Virus record (IMG/VR): IMGVR_UViG_3300017788_002882
Span: 1-64,000 of that record
DNA length: 64,000 nucleotides
Reading direction: 5' to 3' (one strand)
Source: a virus
Under the pieces are notes generated by a model that saw nothing but the letters and a program-made list of their open reading frames with translations, was not told the origin of the DNA and made no database searches. A program made the position numbers and the translations under genes. Of the stretch, positions 24,095 through 32,538 are shown piece by piece (within the stretch, counting starts at the first letter, position 1; the number at the start of each line of letters is the position of its first letter).

Positions 24095-24558
24095 ATTAAA
24101 TCTGATAATCCATCAATTTGTATTTTACAAGCTAAATAACTCTCGTAATTCAAATAGGTTGGATTCTGTTTTGCAACAACTGTGACCTTACTGTGTTCTT
24201 CTTTTGATAATTTGACAGTTGAACAATATTTTTTCAATAGTTGAATGAATTGATTCAGTTCCATGTTTTCATTATTATCCAACTCAGAAAATATAAATCT
24301 CATTGCCTTACTTCTCTGTATGAAGTGGTCATCAACCAACTGACTCAACTCAATATCTTTTGCAGACTCAGACATCAACCCAGTCTTGAAAAACTTACAG
24401 TTTGTTAAGTCCCAAATCGGATTTCTGTTTCTAACAAAAAACTGTTTTAATTTGTTTTCATTTCCTCTGATGTTTCTGTAACGAATTAGTAACACCTTGA
24501 AATCTTCCAAAGTTTCTTCAATTTTGGATAATTGATTACGATTTAATTTTGCTTTCAT
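24085..24558 (-). CDS. Hypothetical helical protein (157 residues)
   Basis: A basic, helical soluble protein: MKAKLNRNQLSKIEETLEDF at the start, DHFIQRSKAMRFIFSELDNN in the middle and LACKIQIDGLSDLMLR at the end. It sits behind its own Bacteroidota-type promoter, just after the terminator of the nuclease-methyltransferase gene. No family recognised. Confidence 0.6.
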   Translation of the reverse strand: MKAKLNRNQLSKIEETLEDFKVLLIRYRNIRGNENKLKQFFVRNRNPIWDLTNCKFFKTGLMSESAKDIELSQLVDDHFIQRSKAMRFIFSELDNNENMELNQFIQLLKKYCSTVKLSKEEHSKVTVVAKQNPTYLNYESYLACKIQIDGLSDLMLR

Positions 24559-24563
24559 ATTGA

Positions 24564-24595
24564 CAATTATAGTTGTTTTTTTTTATACTATCAAA
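24564..24595 (-). promoter_or_regulatory. Bacteroidota-type promoter, one mismatch
   Basis: TTTG (24595-24592), 20 bases, TATAATTG (24571-24564) on the minus strand, one base off TAnnTTTG. The ATG of the 157-residue gene lies five bases downstream. Confidence 0.55.
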
Positions 24596-24596
24596 T

Positions 24597-24620
24597 CAAA
24601 ACCCCACCAAAGGGTGGGGT
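24597..24620 (-). terminator. Rho-independent terminator after the nuclease-methyltransferase gene
   Basis: On the minus strand ACCCCACC (24620-24613) pairs with GGTGGGGT (24608-24601) around four bases, followed by TTTTG. The stem is GC-rich and strong. It sits directly before the next promoter. Confidence 0.9.
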
Positions 24621-24626
24621 CTATTT

Positions 24627-27026
24627 CTACTTCTTCAAGAAACCAAGTTCATATACTAATGGTCTCATTCTATCTTCCAACGCTTTGTATAGTTGACGAA
24701 ACTCTTTGAACTCTTCTTGGAAATATTCTTTCCATACAAGTTTTAGTTGAGCATAACCTGCATCCCATGAGTTTAAGTGGTTCTCATCATTTGCCATAAC
24801 TTGACGAAGTTCCATGGACCTTTCAACAAGTTCTGTTGCTTTGTCCAGCACCGCCTTTGCATCGGGAGAAAGTTTGTCGTAGATTCTTTCTTCACCGAAT
24901 AGAAGTTTGTGAACATAACGGTCTGAAGATGTTCTTGCGTCGTTGTAAAGTTCATCATATCCGTTTTGGTCCGCAAATTCTTTCATCTTGTCTACAGACA
25001 TCCAAAAGAATTCGTTTTTGATATCCCATAGTTGGTCTTTGTATTCCACTTGGCGGAGAGAAGATTGTTGAGAACCATTATTGAATAAAGAATAAACAAT
25101 AGAGTCAACATTGAAATTTGAGGAAATTAAAGACTCTTCGTTTGGTGCAAGATATTCATCTTTTTCGTTTATCCAAGTCATTTTGATTGATTTTCTAACT
25201 GTGAATAAAGAAATTACCTTATGAAAATTGAATGGTAGTATATCAACATTAGCATTCAAAGATGAAGGACTTGTTGTTATGAAAACTTCAGTGCCACTTT
25301 TGTATATTTGATTACTATTGTTATTCATAGTTCCAAAAGATTCTTCACTTGTTTTCTTATCCTTCTGACTAACAGTAAGTGAACTACTTAAATTGGGTTT
25401 TACAATTTTTTTTTGTTTTTTTAACCCTTCTCTAACCCAATCACCTGCTGACTTTTGTGTATCACAATTATAAAAAACTTTGTTAGCTACTTTTATAATT
25501 TCCAAATTTTCATTTTTTACCAAAACATCGAAGTTGAAATTATTTTCTGTGCTATTTTTTTTCCAAATACTAAATGATAATCCCCAAGATTTAGTGTCTG
25601 CGAATTCATTAGAATTCATGAGAAATCCATTTTCGAAACCATATTTACATAAAATCTTTTTTCTGAAATCAGTAAACCCCTCACTAGTCAAAAACATTGG
25701 TTTACTGAAAAAAGCAATATTAATATTAGAAGAGATTGAATCAAGTCTCCAAAAAAATTGGGTGTAGAGTTGCTTCTGAGCTTGAGAAAATTTCTCTTTG
25801 GACATTTCTCGCTGAATCATATTTTCAGTAGTTCCTTCTTTACTATCATCAACTTTATTCATATTGGAACTCGTAGCGTAAGGCGGATTCATCAACACAA
25901 TTATTTCTCTACCGCTCTCAATCGCATTTCTCAAACCTACGGGAAGTTTCTCGTAGTCATCATTTAAGAAGTCATATTGAAACTTCACGGCTTCAGGATT
26001 ATATCCCATCTGATTTGCAGTATCAATATCTGATTGATTCAGAGTTGAAACATAAAGTTCTTTGAACTTGTAATCACGGGTAAGATTACCTGTACCCCAA
26101 GCTGGGTCCCAAACAATATACTTCTCCTTCCAATCTTCACCATACACTGATGCAATGTATTCGTGAGCTTTATCCACCCAAATTGCAGGTGTGAAGAACT
26201 CACCTTGTTTACGACGGGTTGTGTCCTCAATAATACGGTCAACCACAGCAGCTAACTTGTGTTTCTGTGATGGAGAGTAGGATGACGCAAAGTGAGCAAA
26301 GAATGATTGAAACGCATCTCTTGATACAATTGAAACCTCCCCAAATGATTTGGTCACAACAGTTTTTCTTTTGTTTACAGGATGAAGGTAATTATCATCT
26401 TTGTTAACAAGGATTTGAATGAAAAGGTTCGCCCTCTCATTAGTTGTAAGTTTGGTTTTTCCCAAAACTTTTTCATCAAAGTAACGGAATACTTCAGTCA
26501 TATTCTTATCAGTAACAAGAACTTTACGTTGAACATTGTCCGTCAAATCCTGAACTTTATCAATACAATCAAGGAAATGATTTGAGGTATAAACAAATGG
26601 ATTGATGGATTCGTCTTTCATAAGGGCAATAACCAACTCACCTATGGTATGAGCTTGTGAAGGAGCAATCGACCAATTGAGGTCCATCTCAAGATACTTG
26701 ATAATATCATTGACGTGGATTGCCACACACTCATTTCTATCTCCGATAAAAATGGTAGATGGTGGAATAATACCCTTGTCATAGAATTTTTTGATATAGA
26801 AAACAGATTGAGCGAGAACCTTGACAAGATCAGCCTTGTTTGAAAGATTCACATCGTCTTTGAACTCCATAAGAGTTCGGACTTTGAAAATTTTTGAAAC
26901 CCCAAACCCATCACATCCGAATGGAGAAGTAATCTCCATATCCTTAAATTTCTTGAGGAAATTGTGACGGTAGGTGTTCTCTACATCTTTTTCGTTTATA
27001 GCGGAAGTCAATACGTTTGTCATCAT
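24627..27026 (-). CDS. Fused PD-(D/E)XK nuclease and N6-adenine methyltransferase, type IIG-like
   Basis: The 799-residue protein has an N-terminal nuclease-like signature: Asp39 (PFGCDGFG), then LMEFK with Glu54-x-Lys56, then AQSVFY (Gln73, Tyr77), fitting the RecB-type D-ExK-QxxxY layout. The gamma-type methyltransferase follows: GEFFTP near residue 277, SAM motif DPAWGTGN near 307 and catalytic NPPY near 380. A C-terminal 350 residues may recognise the target. This order is that of type IIG/ISP-like restriction-modification proteins. It may methylate phage DNA and cut unmodified DNA. A Bacteroidota host copy origin is possible. Confidence 0.75.
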   Translation of the reverse strand: MMTNVLTSAINEKDVENTYRHNFLKKFKDMEITSPFGCDGFGVSKIFKVRTLMEFKDDVNLSNKADLVKVLAQSVFYIKKFYDKGIIPPSTIFIGDRNECVAIHVNDIIKYLEMDLNWSIAPSQAHTIGELVIALMKDESINPFVYTSNHFLDCIDKVQDLTDNVQRKVLVTDKNMTEVFRYFDEKVLGKTKLTTNERANLFIQILVNKDDNYLHPVNKRKTVVTKSFGEVSIVSRDAFQSFFAHFASSYSPSQKHKLAAVVDRIIEDTTRRKQGEFFTPAIWVDKAHEYIASVYGEDWKEKYIVWDPAWGTGNLTRDYKFKELYVSTLNQSDIDTANQMGYNPEAVKFQYDFLNDDYEKLPVGLRNAIESGREIIVLMNPPYATSSNMNKVDDSKEGTTENMIQREMSKEKFSQAQKQLYTQFFWRLDSISSNINIAFFSKPMFLTSEGFTDFRKKILCKYGFENGFLMNSNEFADTKSWGLSFSIWKKNSTENNFNFDVLVKNENLEIIKVANKVFYNCDTQKSAGDWVREGLKKQKKIVKPNLSSSLTVSQKDKKTSEESFGTMNNNSNQIYKSGTEVFITTSPSSLNANVDILPFNFHKVISLFTVRKSIKMTWINEKDEYLAPNEESLISSNFNVDSIVYSLFNNGSQQSSLRQVEYKDQLWDIKNEFFWMSVDKMKEFADQNGYDELYNDARTSSDRYVHKLLFGEERIYDKLSPDAKAVLDKATELVERSMELRQVMANDENHLNSWDAGYAQLKLVWKEYFQEEFKEFRQLYKALEDRMRPLVYELGFLKK

Positions 27027-27060
27027 GATGCTAATGTAATCATAATTAATTTAGATACAA

Positions 27061-27085
27061 AAAAAATCTCACAATTATTGTGAGA
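27061..27085 (-). terminator. Terminator overlapping the gp46 stop codon
   Basis: TCTCACAAT and ATTGTGAGA form the stem (27067-27085). The TAA of the gp46 gene (27075-27077) lies in its centre and a T run follows on the minus strand. Confidence 0.8.
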
Positions 27086-29456
27086 CTTTTGAAATGTTGT
27101 CAGTCTTGGTGATTCTGACCGTGTTGTTAGCCCAGTTATTAACCAGTGGATTGTGAGTGATAACAAATATCTTTTCGAAATAGTCTTTCATCTTTGTGAA
27201 GAATTCTCCAACCATTTCCAAGTTATCATTAGATATCTTTCCGAAGACCTCATCCCAAACAATTACATTTGCCTTTGGTAAGGAACATACTTTAGATAAT
27301 ACCGCTCTTAACGCCATTGCCGCAATTGTTCTTTCATAACCCGATCCCGAAACCATGAGTTTTTCAATACCAGTTGAGTTATCGATCATCATGAACTCCA
27401 CCTCATTTTTGTCATTGATACGAATCTCCAAGTTGAAGTAAGCCGAATCCTGTAAAAGTCTTTGAAGTTCAGAATTAATTAGAGGAATCAAGGTCTTCAT
27501 AATCATTTTAGTAATTCCATTCTTACCATAAACTTCAACATAGATTTTATAAATCTTTTCTCTTTCAAATTCTTCAGCAATTTTCAAGATTAGTTCGTTG
27601 TTCTTTTCGATTCTCGATTCAAGTGTCTCGATACGAGTTGAATTTGTATTTTGAACTTTTTCATACCCTCTTTTCTCCCCAATTAATTCGTCGATGCGTA
27701 ATCCCGCCTTTAACAACTGAGCATCGATGTCGTTGTTCTTTTTGATTTTGTCTTGAACTTCCTCATATCTTTTGAGTTTATCTTTGGCTTGACCCAACTT
27801 TAGTTGAGTGGATTCCAAAGATAACTCATATTTTTCTTTTATGAGTTTGTTTCTTTCATATTCATCAAAATCTTTTTTGAGTTGAGTAAAAGATTGTTCC
27901 TTCTTCTCATACCCATCGATTTCTTCTTTGAAGTCTTGAACTAATCTTTTGAATGAGTCAAGTTGCTTAATCTTTTCATTGATTAACTTTGCTTCCATCA
28001 ATTTGATTCCACAGTGTTCGCATTGAATTCCATCACCATATTTTTCAATAAGGTCTTGGATTTCCTCAACTTTGTTCTCACAAGTAACCAGCTCAGCAAA
28101 TCTAGATTTGATTATTTCTTTTACATTGTCATGTTTGTCCTCATGATAGAATTCTTTAGGTTCAACAATCTTAACCTCTTTGATAAGTCTGATTGTTTTT
28201 TCTTCAGACTCTTCGAGGTCAGAGATTTCTGATTGCAACTTGATTGGATTAAGGGTAATGAGTTCCTTGTCCAAATCTGTAAACTTGGACTTCAACAAAT
28301 TATCTTTATACTCTTGTCCCTTCTGAAGTCTTTTGTCAACATCTGAGATGTTTTTGGACATCTCGATAATCTCATCCTTCATTCTGACAATCTCCTCACC
28401 AGAGGTCTCGTTATCCTGTTTAAGAGACTCCGTATTATAGACATTGGATATCATTCCTTTGGAGAATTGTGAGTAAAGTTCTTTACCTGTTTCCTCCTTT
28501 TTCTTAAGGAACTCAAGTCCGAGGAACCTACTCAATACTTGTCCTCGAGCAGTTGGTTTCGCCTCCAACAAATCCTCAAGATTGGATGCTGTTGTAACAA
28601 TGGTCATCAAGAAGTCTTCCATACTTCCGATGGATTTCTTCATGAAGTTTTCTGTCTCACGTCTTTGTTCACCAGTGAAGTTTTGAAGTTGACCATCAGC
28701 AAGTTTCTTGAAGAACTCAAGATCGGTTTTAATATTCCATTCACCTGCTTTGGATTTCTTTCTTTCAATCTGACGAACAATAACATAATCTTCACCATCA
28801 ATTGTGATATCACCCTTGACACTAACTTTATTCACATCAGTAAATCTGTTGAAGATTTCTTCAGCCTTTTGGGTTTTGGTTGTTGTGTTGAAAAATAAAA
28901 ACAACAGAAGGTCGACGGTTAATACCGTCTTCCCTCCGAAGTTTGGTGGGTCAGATTCAACTACCGTAATCCCATTACACTTTTCAAAATCAATTATTTG
29001 ATTCTGTCCATAAGACAAGAAGTTACTGAATTCAATTTTCTTGATGTACCATCTTTTGAATGGAGTAACTTCAACTTCATCTGCCAACATTTTGTTTTCA
29101 ACCGCAAGGTCGATATTCATTAGTTGGTCAAAATATTGTTCTTGACCTTTGGACTCCAAATAAGTTTTTACCAACTCCTTTTGGTAATTCTTATCCATGA
29201 TGTTTACAGAAACATCAATGGTCTGCATTGAGTCATCATCAGAGGTCTTTACCTTTGTAATAACATTAATGTTTGTTGAAGAATACTTTTTCATAAAGTA
29301 TTGCTTCACAGACTTGATTCTTTCCTGAGTAAAGTTTTCTGGTGTATCTTCCCAAATTACCTGAATGTAAGGATTTTCTAATATAGATACGTCTAAATTA
29401 GTTGGCATATTTGAATAGTTGTAAGTTGGATATGGATTGAATAAATCCCATTTCAT
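27075..29456 (-). CDS. 46: Recombination endonuclease subunit gp46-like (Rad50/SbcC ATPase)
   Basis: The 793-residue SMC-type ATPase has a Walker A loop SDPPNFGGKTVLTVD near residue 170, a long coiled coil with the zinc hook CEHCGIK near residue 478, the ABC signature VSGSGYERTIAAMALR, and Walker B NVIVWDEVFG near the C-terminus. It is longer than T4 gp46 (560 residues) because of an N-terminal extension of about 145 residues. With the gp47 protein it should resect DNA ends for recombination-dependent replication. The T4 arrangement of 47 upstream of 46 is kept, with four genes inserted. Confidence 0.9.
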   Translation of the reverse strand: MKWDLFNPYPTYNYSNMPTNLDVSILENPYIQVIWEDTPENFTQERIKSVKQYFMKKYSSTNINVITKVKTSDDDSMQTIDVSVNIMDKNYQKELVKTYLESKGQEQYFDQLMNIDLAVENKMLADEVEVTPFKRWYIKKIEFSNFLSYGQNQIIDFEKCNGITVVESDPPNFGGKTVLTVDLLLFLFFNTTTKTQKAEEIFNRFTDVNKVSVKGDITIDGEDYVIVRQIERKKSKAGEWNIKTDLEFFKKLADGQLQNFTGEQRRETENFMKKSIGSMEDFLMTIVTTASNLEDLLEAKPTARGQVLSRFLGLEFLKKKEETGKELYSQFSKGMISNVYNTESLKQDNETSGEEIVRMKDEIIEMSKNISDVDKRLQKGQEYKDNLLKSKFTDLDKELITLNPIKLQSEISDLEESEEKTIRLIKEVKIVEPKEFYHEDKHDNVKEIIKSRFAELVTCENKVEEIQDLIEKYGDGIQCEHCGIKLMEAKLINEKIKQLDSFKRLVQDFKEEIDGYEKKEQSFTQLKKDFDEYERNKLIKEKYELSLESTQLKLGQAKDKLKRYEEVQDKIKKNNDIDAQLLKAGLRIDELIGEKRGYEKVQNTNSTRIETLESRIEKNNELILKIAEEFEREKIYKIYVEVYGKNGITKMIMKTLIPLINSELQRLLQDSAYFNLEIRINDKNEVEFMMIDNSTGIEKLMVSGSGYERTIAAMALRAVLSKVCSLPKANVIVWDEVFGKISNDNLEMVGEFFTKMKDYFEKIFVITHNPLVNNWANNTVRITKTDNISKVSQ

Positions 29457-29457
29457 T

Positions 29458-29646
29458 TTATTGGTTTGTTTCAGAAGTTCCGTTTTGTTGTTCTTCTTGT
29501 TTTTTCTTAAACTCTTCCATCTGAAGTTTCATAGTTTCATTGAAAAGTTTTTGAATTGCGGATTGTTGAGTCTTTATGTTTTGATTTCTATTCTCAACTC
29601 TTTTTCTGTGTGCCTTAGCTCCACCTCTTACTTTTGATTTACCCAT
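29458..29646 (-). CDS. Small basic protein (62 residues)
   Basis: A Lys/Arg/Gln-rich protein: MGKSKVRGGAKAHRKRVENR, then a helical Gln/Glu-rich end (LQMEEFKKKQEEQQNG). The basic N-terminus suggests nucleic-acid binding. It lies one base upstream of the gp46 start, so both are surely co-transcribed. No family recognised. Confidence 0.6.
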   Translation of the reverse strand: MGKSKVRGGAKAHRKRVENRNQNIKTQQSAIQKLFNETMKLQMEEFKKKQEEQQNGTSETNQ

Positions 29647-29650
29647 TTTA

Positions 29651-30244
29651 TTAATCGTTTAGCGTAAATAATTGAACGGTCACACCTTTTCCATTGGTCT
29701 CTTGAAAGTCATAATCAACTTCCAGTTCATTCCCTTTGAAGAAAACTTTGTCAATGAAATCATAATCCATGTAGTCAGTTCCTATTGTACCAGGGATGTA
29801 TGAAAAGTCTTTTGGAGTTGGAACTTCTTCAGATTCGAAGTTGAATCCATAAACTACTCCTTTGTTGTCTTCGATGAAAAGCAAAACATTTTCATTTTCT
29901 CCTTCAGATGGATATCCATGATAATCCATACTTTCGTAATTCTCCTCAATCTCATAATGATCGGTCATTTCATCCAATTTGAATGTTGAAATCTCTTCCC
30001 CATTTTCATCTGCAATTATGAAACTAAGCCCATCGTTGTCAAATGGTTTATTGAGAACCCACATGTTTGTGTTAAAAGGTTCATAACCTTCAACAATTGT
30101 TTCTAACTCCCAAGCCATTTCACTCAAGTCTTCATACTCATTCTCTTCTTGATATTCTTGAATATCTTGAACTTGTTGGTCGGTTAAGGATTGTGCGGAT
30201 GCATTCAATTCCCATCCATAAACTTTCAATTGATACTTTGCCAT
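29651..30244 (-). CDS. Acidic hypothetical protein (197 residues)
   Basis: Very acidic: many Glu and Asp, few Lys. Segments are MAKYQLKVYGWELNASAQSL, EEISTFKLDEMTDHYEIEEN and KGVTVQLFTLND. Acidic proteins of this size can mimic DNA or bind basic partners, but nothing in the sequence shows this. It lies four bases upstream of the small basic protein gene; an acidic-basic pair is a curiosity. Confidence 0.6.
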   Translation of the reverse strand: MAKYQLKVYGWELNASAQSLTDQQVQDIQEYQEENEYEDLSEMAWELETIVEGYEPFNTNMWVLNKPFDNDGLSFIIADENGEEISTFKLDEMTDHYEIEENYESMDYHGYPSEGENENVLLFIEDNKGVVYGFNFESEEVPTPKDFSYIPGTIGTDYMDYDFIDKVFFKGNELEVDYDFQETNGKGVTVQLFTLND

Positions 30245-30276
30245 TGTTTTTTTTATTATTTGTTTGTGATTAATTT

Positions 30277-30627
30277 TTACTCTGATTTAGGTCGGTTTAC
30301 TTCGAACCATTCTATGATTGCATTTATTGCCCAAACGGCTCCTGAAGCGAGCATTCCATCAAAGAACCATGAATACCATACTGATTCTCCAAGAAATATA
30401 TTCCAAGGCGAATATACAAAAATTCCAAGAAAGAATCCAACCCATGTGGATGTACACATCATACATCTTAACATATCCGCCAAAAAAATCCAAAAATCTT
30501 GGAATATCGCATCTACATTTGATGCCCATCTGTTGATTGCATTTCTCGGTCTATTAAAAATACTTCCATAAACGAGGATGTTGCTCATACCATAAGCCAT
30601 AATCATCCAAATTAATAATTGTGTCAT
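30277..30627 (-). CDS. DUF1360-like membrane protein (116 residues)
   Basis: Three hydrophobic stretches are visible (LLIWMIMAYGMSNILVYG, TWVGFFLGIFVYSPW and a C-terminal one), with a LRCMMCTSTWVGFF segment (CxxC-x3-W) like that of the DUF1360 family. An inner-membrane location is expected, function unknown. It is embedded between recombination genes, in the same orientation. Confidence 0.6.
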   Translation of the reverse strand: MTQLLIWMIMAYGMSNILVYGSIFNRPRNAINRWASNVDAIFQDFWIFLADMLRCMMCTSTWVGFFLGIFVYSPWNIFLGESVWYSWFFDGMLASGAVWAINAIIEWFEVNRPKSE

Positions 30628-30632
30628 AGTTT

Positions 30633-31532
30633 TTATTTATAAAGTGTGTCGTCCAAATTTGAACCTTTAAGGAATGCTGCTTTTCTATCTTGTTGAAACT
30701 TTTGAATTTCTTGAATAGTTTTTTCGTATTCCATTATTTGTTTATCTTTCTCAATATTGTCCTGTTTTAGTTTCTGTAGTGTAAGTTGAATTGCATCTAA
30801 CTTGGACTTTAATCCAATATCCGTACTTTCTTTCTCAATAACTACTTCCTTGATTACTTCAACAGGGACCTCTTTAATTACCTCAACTATTTTTTCAAGT
30901 GGTGGAGTTTGTCTAAAAATGTCTAAAGAATGTCTAAGTTCGTCTAATTCTTGGTCCTTTTTAGACATTTTATCTCGGAACATATTCTCTATTTCTTGAA
31001 CTTTAGTGGAAAATATTTTACGCTGTTCTTCAAATTCCTGTTCTTTTTGAAAAATTTTTGTCTTCATTTCTTCTTGGTCTGTAACATAGACAATTTTCTC
31101 CACAGGAACCTCTTGAATTATCTCTTTAACTACAACTTTTTCAACTGGTACTTCCTTGATTACTTCAACTACTTTTTCAATAACTCTTTCAACGGGAACC
31201 TCCTTGATAATCTCCATCACCTTTTCAACAGGTATTTCTTTGATGATTTCTTTGAAAACTACTTTTTCAACAGGTTTTTCCACCTCTACGTACTCGATTT
31301 TAACCACCTCTTTGATTACTTCAATTGGAACCTCCACCCGTTTTTCAACTATTACCTCTTTTTCCACCCATTTTTCACTGGTCCCACCCATATTTAACAG
31401 ACCATACCTCTCAATGTTGAATCCTTCAAGGTAAGATTTCTTGATGACTTCACTAATTCTTAAGTCATTAAGATTACAATAAGAGATGAGGTCTTTGTTC
31501 TCGGTGGAAGTGAGGTTAAGTTTATATTCCAT
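30633..31532 (-). CDS. Repeat-rich protein with VPVEK-type repeats (299 residues)
   Basis: Residues about 70-150 and 210-225 contain many copies of a ten-residue-like unit: VIKEVPVEKVV, EIIKEIPVEKVM, VIKEVPVERVI and so on. Charged coiled-coil segments surround them (EEQRKIFSTKVQEIENMFRD). Such repeats build extended, elastic or beta-helical rods in other proteins; the function is unknown. It lies directly between the gp47 and DUF1360-like genes, one base from the former. Confidence 0.65.
   Translation of the reverse strand: MEYKLNLTSTENKDLISYCNLNDLRISEVIKKSYLEGFNIERYGLLNMGGTSEKWVEKEVIVEKRVEVPIEVIKEVVKIEYVEVEKPVEKVVFKEIIKEIPVEKVMEIIKEVPVERVIEKVVEVIKEVPVEKVVVKEIIQEVPVEKIVYVTDQEEMKTKIFQKEQEFEEQRKIFSTKVQEIENMFRDKMSKKDQELDELRHSLDIFRQTPPLEKIVEVIKEVPVEVIKEVVIEKESTDIGLKSKLDAIQLTLQKLKQDNIEKDKQIMEYEKTIQEIQKFQQDRKAAFLKGSNLDDTLYK
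31085..31335 (-). repeat. Tandem VPVEK-type coding repeat
   Basis: About seven imperfect repeats of 30-36 bases encode K-E-[VI]-P-V-E-[KR]-V units. Copies differ by synonymous changes, so this is an older array under protein-level selection. Confidence 0.7.
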
Positions 31533-32312
31533 TTAGAAGTTCACTAATTTTTCATTCCCATCAACTAAGTTGTCAATAGAGTTTATGTAGAATGTTAGAA
31601 ATGGTTTCGGATTAGGTAAATCAACAAAATCATATTGGTCTTGCATTATGTCATAAACACCATATCCATGTTTTGTGACTTTTTCTCCGAAGTTTTGTTG
31701 AATTGTAGATCCGACCATGTACGCTTTTTTATCACCAGGTATATCAAACACTTGTCTCTTATGAATGTCACCACACAGAACCAAATCACATCCCTTGAAT
31801 TTACTCACGTCGAACCCATCTTCAAACTTGTAACCAATGTCGGTATATAAACCTGTAATTGGTCCATGAAACAGTCCGATATTTTTGTTTTTGGACTTTT
31901 GGATGTCTGGTTGGATGTTATGTTCCATCAATGAATAAACACACCAATTGACATTCTCATCTTCATAAACTCCACGATTCTTGTAATAAACAATATTTTC
32001 GTTTTTCAATGAATCGATGATTGGAGTGAGTGCATCCAATCGGGTATTGTTATTTTCGAGGAAGTCGTGGTTTCCAATAATTACTATCGTTTTAGCAATT
32101 TTAGCACACTCAGTCAATATCCAAGCAACAAACTCTACCAACTCAGGTGTCATCTGATTTTTGGAATGAACTAAATCACCAGTAAAAACTATCCTGTCGG
32201 GTTTAAGTGTTTCCCATTCCTTAAGCGCAATCTCAAGTATTCCACGATATAAATCATGGTCCTTGAAAAGTCTAACGTGTAAGTCAGAGAAATGTACTAA
32301 TCTATTTATCAT
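31533..32312 (-). CDS. 47: Recombination endonuclease gp47-like (Mre11/SbcD phosphoesterase)
   Basis: The 259-residue protein has all metallophosphoesterase motifs in order: HFSDLHVR (DxH), VFTGDLVH (GD), IIGNHDFLEN (GNHD), LFHGPITG and LCGDIHKRQ (GDxH). These bind two metal ions in Mre11/SbcD nucleases, including T4 gp47. It is shorter than gp47 (339 residues) and lacks much of the C-terminal capping domain. With the gp46-like ATPase it should process double-strand ends. Confidence 0.9.
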   Translation of the reverse strand: MINRLVHFSDLHVRLFKDHDLYRGILEIALKEWETLKPDRIVFTGDLVHSKNQMTPELVEFVAWILTECAKIAKTIVIIGNHDFLENNNTRLDALTPIIDSLKNENIVYYKNRGVYEDENVNWCVYSLMEHNIQPDIQKSKNKNIGLFHGPITGLYTDIGYKFEDGFDVSKFKGCDLVLCGDIHKRQVFDIPGDKKAYMVGSTIQQNFGEKVTKHGYGVYDIMQDQYDFVDLPNPKPFLTFYINSIDNLVDGNEKLVNF

Positions 32313-32538
32313 TCAACAATACCTTATCCTCTTCGAAGGGATTGAACCCTTTGTTTATGTGCCCGCATGAGTCGCACTTATAGATAGGAAAAGGTACGGT
32401 AGTATCTTCTGCAGATCCTGTCATCAACTTTGGTACAAGTTTAAGGTAAGTTACTTCTCTGAAGTAAACACCTCGACAATTGTCACATTTGATTGTTAGA
32501 ACATCCCTTAAATTAATTTTCGGTTTTTCTAATTGCAT
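32302..32538 (-). CDS. Small zinc-ribbon protein (78 residues)
   Basis: Two CxxC pairs are visible: IKCDNCRGVYF and YKCDSCGHINKG, separated by 35 residues, which fits a four-cysteine zinc ribbon. Similar short ribbons appear in T4-like phages of aquatic bacteria to my recollection. It could bind DNA or RNA polymerase. It overlaps the gp47 gene by 11 bases and the next upstream gene by 26, so it belongs to the recombination operon. Confidence 0.65.
   Translation of the reverse strand: MQLEKPKINLRDVLTIKCDNCRGVYFREVTYLKLVPKLMTGSAEDTTVPFPIYKCDSCGHINKGFNPFEEDKVLLNDK

Noticed and set aside
28539-28898. Plus-strand frame of 119 codons inside the gp46 gene
   Set aside because: The minus strand encodes conserved Rad50 motifs over the same bases; the plus-strand product has no recognisable motif.
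30951-31397. Plus-strand frame of 148 codons rich in Phe and Asn
   Set aside because: It is the mirror of the VPVEK-repeat gene; the low-complexity composition follows from the repeat on the other strand and codons show no protein-like constraint.
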